A DNA stretch of 14,784 bases from Planctomycetota bacterium. GTDB taxonomy: Bacteria > Planctomycetota > Brocadiia > JAJRTI01. Below, in pieces: positions 5,635-12,217 of this stretch (its first letter is position 1; each line of letters begins with the position of its first letter). Location of the stretch: NCBI GenBank assembly GCA_024278415.1, contig JAJRTI010000480.1:1-14784 (forward strand), in the 5' to 3' direction. Below the pieces are notes generated by a model. The model ran no database searches. It was not told the DNA's origin and worked only from the letters and a program-made list of their open reading frames with translations. The position numbers and the translations under genes were made by a program.

Positions 5635-7332
5635 ATGTTCGCCCTTCGCATGATGTTGGCCGCGGCGCTCACGGCGTTGTGTTGTCCGATGTCGGCCCAT
5701 GGCGCGGAGCCGGCGAACCCCGACCTCGCACCTGAAGCGCGGCGCCTGCTGGCGTATCTGGAGCGCGTGTACCAGCACAAGACGCTGAGCGGATACAACG
5801 TGTACGTTCACACTCCGGACGACTACCAGCAAACGGCCCGGCACGCCGCGGTCTGGGGCCGCGACGTGCGCTGGGTGAGGCGCGTGCGCGAGATTGCAGC
5901 CGAGGACAAGCGAGAAGGCCACATCGTGACGTTGCATTGGCATTGGTTTTTTGCCGGCGAATCGGCATGGCGAGGCCGGCGCAAGAAGCCGGCCGACGTG
6001 GGCCGCATCGTCACGCCGGGCACGCCTGAACATCAGACCGCGCGGAACGAAATGGCGGCCGTCGCGGACAAGCTCCAGGTCTACCGTGATCTGCACGTGC
6101 CGGTGCTGTGGCGGCCTTTGCACGAAATCGATGGGGGGTGGTTCTGGTGGACGGACAAGCGCCAGCCGGAGAACACCGCGAAGTTGTGGCGGATGATGTT
6201 CGACTACTTCACCCGCGAGCGAAAACTGAACAACCTCATCTGGGTTTACAGCGCTGGCGTGGGCGACCTCAAGAAAAAGCCCGTCGAATACCGCAAACGA
6301 TTCTACCCCGGCCCCCAATACGTGGACATCGCCGGCATGGACGTGTATGGGGTAGACGTGAAAACGGACACGAAGAAGTATCAGATGTATTTCGAGGTCA
6401 TGTCCAAGGTCTGCCCCGGCAAGATGCTGGCCCTGCCGGAATGTGACGCGATCCCTGACCCGGACAAGATGCAGCGCGGCGCGACTCCCCGGTGGCTGTA
6501 CGCCATGCCCTGGTGGGGATGTCCGAGCCCGCGCCGGTCTGTGCCTTGGGCGTCGTTCACCATGGCGCACGACTTCATCATCACGCTGGACGAGTTGCCC
6601 GCGCTGGGGCCGGACAAAGTGGCGCCGCAGGTCGGCATCCTCAGCCCCAAGGACGACGGCTCCGCGCGGTTCCTCAAGCGCGCAGTGACGATCACCGCGT
6701 ACGCTACGGACCGAGACGGCCAGATACGCCGCGTGGAGTTCTTTGCCGGCAAGCAGCGCATCGGCACGGTCGAGAAGCCGCCTTACTCCTTCACTTGGAA
6801 GGACGCGGTGGCCGACGGCTACGACATCACGGCCGTTGCCGAGGACAACGACGGCTTGCGTTCGACCTCCAACCGCGTGCGCCTGCTGGTGGGCATGAAA
6901 GACTTGGCGAAGGGCAAGCGCGCGTTCGCGTCCGCTGGAAAGTCGCCAGAGAAGGCGGTCGATGGAAACTACTACACGTATTGGTGGCCGGGCCGTAAAA
7001 CCGATGACGAATGGATCGCCGTCGATCTGGGCCAGCCGCGCGAAATCAGCCGCGTCAACCTGCTTTGGGGCTGGAAGATTCACGCCGTCCGCTACACCAT
7101 CGATGTCGCGCTCGACCAGCCCAAGAAGGCCGACAGTTGGACGACTGTGTACAAAGCGTCAGGCCTTCGATGGACCAAGTGGAAAGCCACGTTTCGCGTC
7201 GCGTTCAAGCCCGTGCGCGCGCGCTACGTGCGCCTGCACGCGCTCCAGCGGCCTCGGAATCAGACGTGGGGTGGATATCAACTGGCCGAGTTCGAAATCC
7301 CTGTCCCAGTTTCCGAAGCCAGCGCGGAATGA
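5635..7332 (+). CDS. Secreted GH26 beta-mannanase-like glycoside hydrolase with Ig-like and F5/8-type C domains
   Basis: A 565-residue exported enzyme likely cleaving beta-1,4-mannan backbones. A signal peptide (1-23/24, ending SAHGA) is followed by a GH26 TIM-barrel (about 30-320): LHWHWFFAGES, then the family signature WRPLHEIDGGWFWW with Glu164 as acid/base, and LPECD with Glu269 as candidate nucleophile. The two glutamates are 105 residues apart, typical for GH26. Residues about 329-418 form a bacterial Ig-like domain (VTITAYATDRDGQIRRVEFF, GTVEKPPYSFTW). Residues about 424-560 form an F5/8 type C/CBM32-like module (ASAGKSPEKAVDGNYYTYWW, WIAVDLGQPREISRVNLLWG). A strong AAGGAG lies 6 nt before the ATG. 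It is the first gene of the glycosidase cluster. The substrate could be another beta-mannoside-containing polymer. Confidence 0.88.
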   Translation: MFALRMMLAAALTALCCPMSAHGAEPANPDLAPEARRLLAYLERVYQHKTLSGYNVYVHTPDDYQQTARHAAVWGRDVRWVRRVREIAAEDKREGHIVTLHWHWFFAGESAWRGRRKKPADVGRIVTPGTPEHQTARNEMAAVADKLQVYRDLHVPVLWRPLHEIDGGWFWWTDKRQPENTAKLWRMMFDYFTRERKLNNLIWVYSAGVGDLKKKPVEYRKRFYPGPQYVDIAGMDVYGVDVKTDTKKYQMYFEVMSKVCPGKMLALPECDAIPDPDKMQRGATPRWLYAMPWWGCPSPRRSVPWASFTMAHDFIITLDELPALGPDKVAPQVGILSPKDDGSARFLKRAVTITAYATDRDGQIRRVEFFAGKQRIGTVEKPPYSFTWKDAVADGYDITAVAEDNDGLRSTSNRVRLLVGMKDLAKGKRAFASAGKSPEKAVDGNYYTYWWPGRKTDDEWIAVDLGQPREISRVNLLWGWKIHAVRYTIDVALDQPKKADSWTTVYKASGLRWTKWKATFRVAFKPVRARYVRLHALQRPRNQTWGGYQLAEFEIPVPVSEASAE

Positions 7333-7339
7333 TCCCTCT

Positions 7340-7360
7340 GCGGCTCTGGCGTCGAGCCGC
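7340..7360 (+). terminator. Weak hairpin just after the GH26 stop
   Basis: Perfect 7-bp stem GCGGCTC (7340-7346) / GAGCCGC (7354-7360) with a 7-nt loop, 7 nt after the TGA. No T-run follows, so termination or 3'-end protection is only possible. Confidence 0.3.
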
Positions 7361-7429
7361 GTCAGGCCTCACTCATGGGACGCCGCATTTGAACGCCGCG
7401 GCTCAGGACCCGCGGGCATCGCCGGGCGC

Positions 7430-7450
7430 GGCCCAGATCATTTGGGCCTT
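7430..7450 (+). terminator. Possible terminator between GH26 and LamG genes
   Basis: GGCCCA (7430-7435) and TGGGCC (7443-7448) with a 7-nt loop, followed by TTCCTCGTCTGTT, a weakly U-rich tail. If functional it would separate the GH26 gene from the next one. Confidence 0.35.
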
Positions 7451-7510
7451 CCTCGTCTGTTGGCGATACGTTCCGGAGCCGTGCTGAATAAACACGTGGA
7501 AGGACGAGAC

Positions 7511-7957
7511 ATGCTCACGCGTTGCCCAACGAAGGCTCAATGGACGGCCAGGCCGGCAGCCTGTGCGCGCCTGCTGTGCGTCTCATTAGGCGCGGCCGTC
7601 TTGCCGCCAGCGGCCACGGTTCTTGCACAGCAGGCCGACGCCCCGCTGCTCTTTTACGCATCCTTTGACAAAGGCGTGGACGCCGACGTGGCCCGCGGCG
7701 AGCCGAAGGGCCTGTTCAACGGCGCGCGCTACGGCTTGGAGTGGGCCAAGACCGAGCGGTCGCACGCCGATCCTCTCTTGAAGCTGGCGCCCGGCCTGAA
7801 GGGCAACGGGCTCCTGACGGGCCGCAACGGCCAAGTCGTTTACTACCAGGCCAAGGGCAACATCAACCCCACCGCCTGGACGATCACGTTTTGGGCGAAG
7901 GCTCTCGCGGGGAAGGATTACCTGCGCCGCGATGTGGGGCACATGCAGATGTTCTAG
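7511..7957 (+). CDS. N-terminal fragment: signal peptide and first half of LamG domain
   Basis: 148 residues as translated up to the TAG. Residues 1-39 are a signal peptide (positive n-region with R14 and R20, hydrophobic ARLLCVSLGAAVLPP, cleavage after VLA). From 46 (LLFYASFDKGVDADVARGEP) the first strands of a LamG/concanavalin-type jelly roll follow, typical of binding domains attached to secreted glycosidases. Alone this fragment would be an exported half domain and is unlikely to fold. Confidence 0.75.
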   Translation: MLTRCPTKAQWTARPAACARLLCVSLGAAVLPPAATVLAQQADAPLLFYASFDKGVDADVARGEPKGLFNGARYGLEWAKTERSHADPLLKLAPGLKGNGLLTGRNGQVVYYQAKGNINPTAWTITFWAKALAGKDYLRRDVGHMQMF

Positions 7958-8014
7958 ATACAGGGCAGCGGGTGGACGCGGTTCTACAGGTACGACACGC
8001 GCAACTATCTATGG

Positions 8015-11000
8015 GTGCTTGTGACGAGGCCCGGGCCGGCGAAGCAGCACGTGCAGAAATGGCTCAACCTCGAAAAGCAGTTCGACGTCGAGAAGTGGCA
8101 CTTCTTCGCGGTCAGTTACGACAAGGACACGGGCATCAGTATCTATCTCGACGGCAAGCTGGCCGCGCGAAATGCGTCGATCACGCCCTCGATGAAGCCT
8201 CAGTGGATCCGCGTCGGCCAGTCCTTCGGCGGCGACAAGGAGCCCAACCGTGTCATCGACGAGTTTAGAATCTACGGCGCGGCGCTTACCGAGGCCGATC
8301 TCGCCCAGCGCTACTTCCGAGAAGGCCGATTGCGGACGAAGCAAAGCATCCGCGTCAGCTCCACAAAGCACACCATCACGATCGACGGCCGGCTCGGTCC
8401 CGAGGAGTGGGCCGACGCGGCAGGGATTTCCGGTTTGATCGACCGCGACCGGGCCGCGGCCGCGGACACGCCGACACGGGTGCTGCTCACATACGACGAC
8501 ACGTACCTCTACATGGCCTTCCACAGCCGTATCCCGCAAGAGGCCAAGGAGATGCCCGAGACCCGATTGCTGCGCGGCATTCTGAAGAGCGCGACGCTCG
8601 AACACGATGCGAATGTGGATCACGACGACTGCTTTGGCGTGCACATCATTCCGCGCTATCCGAAGGGGAGCTTCTACCGCCTCTACGTCAACGGCATCGG
8701 AACGACGTACGAATTCTCGGTCTCGCCAAGGCGCGAAATCAACCTCAAGTGGGACCCGAAGTGGGACCTGAAGTCGCGAGTCAGCATGGAGGGTTGGGTC
8801 GTGGAATCCCGCATACCCCTGTCCGCCTTTGGGGTCGAGAGTATCCAGCCGGGCGAAGAGTGGCGCTTTCAGTTCCTCCGCAACTGGCAACTCCTCAAGC
8901 AAGCTACGGACGTGTGGGAATTCTGCGCAGGCCCACGCGAGGAACGCGGCGATGGGCTGGGCACGGTCATCTTTGCGGGCAGGGACAACGTCGCCGTACG
9001 GCTGGAGGAGTTCGGTGGGTTCGCGCAGGAGCGCCTAACGGTGCGGGCTGAACTCCACAACACCGCGGCCGCGGCCACGTCGGTCGAGGCCACCCTGAGG
9101 GCAGGCGACAGGGTGTTGGCGAGTGAGCGATTCGACCTCGGCGCTGGCGACACGAAACAGTTCACATCCCAAGCCGACTTGCGCAAGCTGGACGCCCATC
9201 TGCTACACCTCAAAATCGCCGCGGCCGATGGCGCGTCGTTCTACACGCAGACGGCGCCATTCTACCTGCCGCAACCGCTCGCACTCGCGCTGAAGAAGTA
9301 TCCCTCCGAGAAGCTGATCACGGTCTCGTGGCGGCTGCCGCGAATGTCCAAGCGCGCAGCCGCGCTCAACGCTCTCGTGCAGATCGTGCGCACGCGAGAT
9401 GGATCGGCCGTGCAGACGCGGCGCATCTCGCCTCTGCCATCGCTGTTCGGCACAGCCGAGATTGACGTGGCCCACGTGCCGACGGGCAGCTATGAGGTGA
9501 AGATGACGATCCGAGAGGGCGGCCAATCGCTGCTCAGCGAGGTGGCGCGTTATGATAAGCAACCGCTGCCAGAATGGTTCGGCAATAACCTTGGGGTTTC
9601 CGACCGTGTGCTTGAGCCGTGGACACCGCTGGAGGTCCATGAAGACGCGGTTTCCATGTGGGGCCGCACCTATGGCTTCGGTGGCAAGTTGTTGCCCCTG
9701 CGGATTGTCAACCAAGAGCGACAGATCCTGGCTCGGCCCATGTCGCTTCGGGTCGTGACCGCCGCAGGCCGCGGCGACAGCGCGGCGACGCCATGCGAGA
9801 CGCAATGGGGCAAGAAGACGCCAGCAATCGCCCAATTCACTCGAACCCAGCGGCTCGCGGACCTGGAGGTCACCAACAACTCATACGTGGAGTTCGACGG
9901 CTTCACCTGGATGGAACTCCGCGTCGCGCCGACCGGGGCCGTCGCCGCGGTGGACGAGGTCACTCTGTCCATTCCATTGAAGAAGGAGTACGCGCATCTC
10001 ATCAACGCGTACGACTACAGTTTGCGCAAGACGGGAGAATTGCGGGCCGATGGATATAGGTCCGCCATGGGTCCCTTATGGGTCGGCGACGAGGAAGGCG
10101 GCATCCAGGTCTTTGCCGAGCACTCGGCCAACTGGGTCGTCGAGGACAAGCGCCGCGAACTGGCCGTGACCAATGGGGCGCGGGAAGTCGTCATCGAACT
10201 GCACCTGGTCAACAAACGCTTCGAGTTGAAAGAGCCGCGCACTTTCGCGCTTGGTTTCATCGTGACGCCGGTGAAGCCGACCGCGCCGAACATGCGGGAC
10301 ATCCTGTCCATGAGTTCGCGGATGACTCCACTGGTCAAAGGCGCCGGCGACGTGGGCGGATACGTGAAGAAGGCCCTTGAGGCGCACCCCGGCCTCAAGA
10401 TATACCACCTTTGGTCGCAAGGATGGTGGAAGACGGCCGGCATGGCCAAGATGAACCCGGACCACACAGCCTTCTACCCCATCCCGCGGGATAACCTCTC
10501 GTCCGACTACGGCGAGATCAAGACCCGCTACGGCGCAACCGTCTACGCGGCGCCTTACGCGCGGCTCAGGGAGACCTGGGCGGCAAGCCCGGAGTTCGAG
10601 CAGTTCAAGGACGAGTGGCTCCCGAACATCAAGGAAGTCTACATCCCGAACGAATCGATCCCCGAACCCACGCGCCGCGCACAGGTGTGCCAAAACTCCC
10701 GCAGCTACCAAGATTTCTGGTTGTGGGGGTTGAACCAACTACTGGAGCGGAGCAAAGCCCGGGCGCTCTACTTCGACGTGTCCAAGCCGCTTCACTGCAA
10801 CAATACCCATCACGGATGTGGCTTCATGGCCGAGTCCGGCGAGCCTGTTCCGACGTACAACATCAGGGGTACACGCACACTCCTCCGGCGCATCTACCCG
10901 CTGCTTCGACAGAAGCACCCGGACGGTCTCATCTTCTTCCACATGTCCGGACAGCTCAACATGCCCATTCTCTCCTTCGCGGACGCATTGGTCGACGGCG

Positions 11001-11599
11001 AGAACACGACGTCGCTGCTGGACCGCAAGGAGAATCGGGGCTACGAGCGCGTGCTGACGCTGGAGCAGTTTGCGGCCGAGTACGCCGCGCAAAACAACTT
11101 CGGGCCGTACAGCGTGATGTTGCCGCAGTTCTCGCGCTCCGGCGCGATCCGCGCAGACGAATGGGACGCGCTGGGCTATCAGCACGCTGAGTACCTGCTC
11201 GGACTCATCTTCTTGAACAATTCCCAGTTGTGGTATCCCGCGTACATCCCCACAAAGCCCACGAACAAGCTCTACTACGCGTTCGACAAGAACGGGCTGA
11301 CCAGCCACTGGCGCTTCATCGGTTACTGGAAACAGACGGCCGCGCAGTTGCCGCCAAACGTGAAGGCCAGCTTCTACGTTGCGCCTGAGGGCCGCCGGGC
11401 CTTTATGATGGTGATGAACCTGCGGTGGCAAGACGTGACCGCGGATGTGACCCTGAACCCCGCCGCGCTTGGAATGAAGAGCATCTCTCGCGCGACCGCG
11501 CTCTACGACGAGAGTGCGCCGGGCCGGCTGGAGGGCGCCACGGTCCGCGGCATGACGATCACGGCCAAGAACTTCCGTTTGTTCCTGTTGGAGCAGTAA
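8015..11599 (+). CDS. C-terminal body: rest of LamG, CBM9-like domain, GH123/DUF6067-like hydrolase region
   Basis: The longest open part after the TAG; GTG 8015 is merely its first possible start and has no Shine-Dalgarno, so independent translation is doubtful. In full-length numbering: LamG end with VIDEFRIYGAALTEADLAQRY (248-268); CBM9/DOMON-like module about 285-480 (TITIDGRLGPEEWADA, YDDTYLYMAFHSRIP, EGWVVESRIPLSAFGV); a beta-rich region with the DUF6067/GH123-N-like signature WFGNNLGVSD (689-698), EPWTPLEV and WGRTYG. A TIM-barrel-like part about 960-1250 follows, with IYHLWSQGWW (964-973), YFD (1087-1089) and HHGCGF (1100-1105). The final strands end in FRLFLLEQ. It probably acts on extracellular glycans; substrate and catalytic residues cannot be assigned. 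The hydrolase family is from remembered resemblance. Confidence 0.75.
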   Translation: MLVTRPGPAKQHVQKWLNLEKQFDVEKWHFFAVSYDKDTGISIYLDGKLAARNASITPSMKPQWIRVGQSFGGDKEPNRVIDEFRIYGAALTEADLAQRYFREGRLRTKQSIRVSSTKHTITIDGRLGPEEWADAAGISGLIDRDRAAAADTPTRVLLTYDDTYLYMAFHSRIPQEAKEMPETRLLRGILKSATLEHDANVDHDDCFGVHIIPRYPKGSFYRLYVNGIGTTYEFSVSPRREINLKWDPKWDLKSRVSMEGWVVESRIPLSAFGVESIQPGEEWRFQFLRNWQLLKQATDVWEFCAGPREERGDGLGTVIFAGRDNVAVRLEEFGGFAQERLTVRAELHNTAAAATSVEATLRAGDRVLASERFDLGAGDTKQFTSQADLRKLDAHLLHLKIAAADGASFYTQTAPFYLPQPLALALKKYPSEKLITVSWRLPRMSKRAAALNALVQIVRTRDGSAVQTRRISPLPSLFGTAEIDVAHVPTGSYEVKMTIREGGQSLLSEVARYDKQPLPEWFGNNLGVSDRVLEPWTPLEVHEDAVSMWGRTYGFGGKLLPLRIVNQERQILARPMSLRVVTAAGRGDSAATPCETQWGKKTPAIAQFTRTQRLADLEVTNNSYVEFDGFTWMELRVAPTGAVAAVDEVTLSIPLKKEYAHLINAYDYSLRKTGELRADGYRSAMGPLWVGDEEGGIQVFAEHSANWVVEDKRRELAVTNGAREVVIELHLVNKRFELKEPRTFALGFIVTPVKPTAPNMRDILSMSSRMTPLVKGAGDVGGYVKKALEAHPGLKIYHLWSQGWWKTAGMAKMNPDHTAFYPIPRDNLSSDYGEIKTRYGATVYAAPYARLRETWAASPEFEQFKDEWLPNIKEVYIPNESIPEPTRRAQVCQNSRSYQDFWLWGLNQLLERSKARALYFDVSKPLHCNNTHHGCGFMAESGEPVPTYNIRGTRTLLRRIYPLLRQKHPDGLIFFHMSGQLNMPILSFADALVDGENTTSLLDRKENRGYERVLTLEQFAAEYAAQNNFGPYSVMLPQFSRSGAIRADEWDALGYQHAEYLLGLIFLNNSQLWYPAYIPTKPTNKLYYAFDKNGLTSHWRFIGYWKQTAAQLPPNVKASFYVAPEGRRAFMMVMNLRWQDVTADVTLNPAALGMKSISRATALYDESAPGRLEGATVRGMTITAKNFRLFLLEQ

Positions 11600-11618
11600 T
11601 ACCCAAGCTGAGCGATTT

Positions 11619-11657
11619 GCGGTTTGATGGCTACAGCAGATCTGCTCCAAACACCGC
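11619..11657 (+). terminator. Bulged hairpin after the LamG/GH123-like gene
   Basis: GCGGTTTG (11619-11626) pairs with CAAA (11648-11651) and CCGC (11654-11657) across a 2-nt bulge, and encloses a perfect 12-nt palindrome (AGCAGA/TCTGCT, 11635-11646). It lies 20 nt after the TAA. Without a T-run its role as terminator is tentative; the palindrome could be a protein site. Confidence 0.3.
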
Positions 11658-11750
11658 ACATGGGGCGTCTGTTCGCCATCAACATTCCGGCCACAATTCC
11701 ACCCACTGGGCGAGTGCGATTGCACAGGCGCCAAGTCCGTGGTCTGCATT

Positions 11751-11886
11751 CATCCGTGGGGGACCACCGCTCTCGCGAAGGAAAGTGTCCACGGATGAGT
11801 ACAGATCACGGAGGGCCTCGCGCGGCCGTTGGCCGCAACCCAATGGGCAGATGGATCCCACGGATGGCAGGGCGTACCCACGGATG
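11751..11886. repeat. Direct and inverted copies of a CCCACGGATG motif
   Basis: CATCCGTGGG at 11751-11760 is the exact reverse complement of CCCACGGATG at 11857-11866 and 11877-11886; CCACGGATG also occurs at 11789-11797, and a relaxed form (ACATCCGCGGG) near 11904. Five related copies in about 160 nt, absent from the neighbouring genes as far as I can see. Confidence 0.65.
11822..11836. repeat. Perfect 6-bp hairpin with GTT loop
   Basis: GCGGCC (11822-11827) and GGCCGC (11831-11836) flank GTT. One of several tri-loop stems in this gap. Confidence 0.5.
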
Positions 11887-11916
11887 CAGAACGTGATTGG
11901 CACACATCCGCGGGAT

Positions 11917-12004
11917 ACCACAGGCTTGCCCTGTGGTTGTTTATGTTGGCCATCTACAACGAGCACACAAGGCCTCTGAAGATGCCACGGGCTTGTCCCG
12001 TGGT
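11917..12004. repeat. Pair of related hairpins with compensatory change
   Basis: First copy: ACCACAGG (11917-11924), loop CTTGC, CCTGTGGT (11930-11937). Second copy: CCACGGG (11985-11991), loop CTTGT, CCCGTGG (11997-12003), extended by a G-T wobble. The A in the first left arm is G in the second, and its partner T is C, so pairing is preserved. The copies are 67 nt apart. Confidence 0.7.
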
Positions 12005-12058
12005 AACACTTCAGCCAAGTACAACAGCCAGGTACCGGAATACTGCCAAAGCTTCCGT

Positions 12059-12112
12059 GCAACGCCGCGTGTTGGGGTATCTGAATCCCAACGGGATTCC
12101 CAACAGCGTTGC
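12059..12112. repeat. Composite 20-bp hairpin with two one-sided bulges
   Basis: The right arm is 20 continuous nt (12093-12112). It pairs with three left blocks: GAATCCC (12083-12089, 3-nt AAC loop), TGTTGG (12070-12075) and GCAACGC (12059-12065). All 20 pairs are Watson-Crick; bulges of 7 and 4 nt lie only on the left arm, and two more wobble pairs extend the base to 12057-12114. It is 105 nt upstream of the GH2 start codon. It looks like a structured repeat or RNA element rather than a terminator. Confidence 0.65.
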
Positions 12113-12217
12113 GTCAAGCGGAAACGCTGTCCATCGAACTCGCGCACGTTCATGGGGCCAACGGCAGTTGCAATCGGCTGAAGTGTTACCTTCTACGACG
12201 AGTGAGAAGATACTTCC

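Larger units (their letters stand above)
7511..11599 (+). pseudogene. Large exported LamG / CBM9-like / GH123-like protein interrupted by one in-frame TAG
   Basis: From ATG 7511 to TAA 11599 one reading frame runs for 1362 codons apart from a single TAG at 7955-7957 (codon 149). The stop falls inside a LamG-type domain: the sequence before it (PTAWTITFWAK...HMQMF) and after it (IQGSGWTRFYRYDTRNYLW...VEKWHFFAVSYDKDTG) are consecutive parts of the same fold in the same frame, with no missing or extra base. A single C-to-T change of CAG (Gln) to TAG is the simplest explanation. The OmpA-type gene in this window ends at TAG, which argues against general amber recoding. It may be a recent nonsense mutation, a sequencing or assembly error, or low-level readthrough. 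An AAGGA (7500-7504) lies 6 nt before the ATG. Confidence 0.8.
11600..12217. other. 618-nt noncoding gap packed with hairpins and short repeats
   Basis: No convincing gene lies between the LamG/GH123-like gene and the GH2 gene; open frames here are short or cross repeat DNA. The gap contains stem-loops at 11619-11657, 11739-11767 (6-bp stem), 11822-11836, 11917-11937, 11984-12004 and 12059-12112, plus direct and inverted copies of CCACGGATG. No -35/-10 pair for the GH2 gene could be identified. Confidence 0.7.

Noticed and set aside
5521..7083. 520-codon antisense frame over the GH26 gene
   Set aside because: Same in-register artefact; the protein is Arg/His/Val-rich without domains, and the sense gene has catalytic motifs and a good ribosome site.
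7955..7957. Genome-wide amber recoding (TAG read as an amino acid)
   Set aside because: The OmpA-type gene ends at TAG exactly where the family normally ends, so TAG works as a stop here.
8015..8017. GTG 8015 as the true start of a separate gene
   Set aside because: It lies within a LamG domain, lacks a Shine-Dalgarno and a signal peptide, and the preceding frame is continuous with it except for the TAG.
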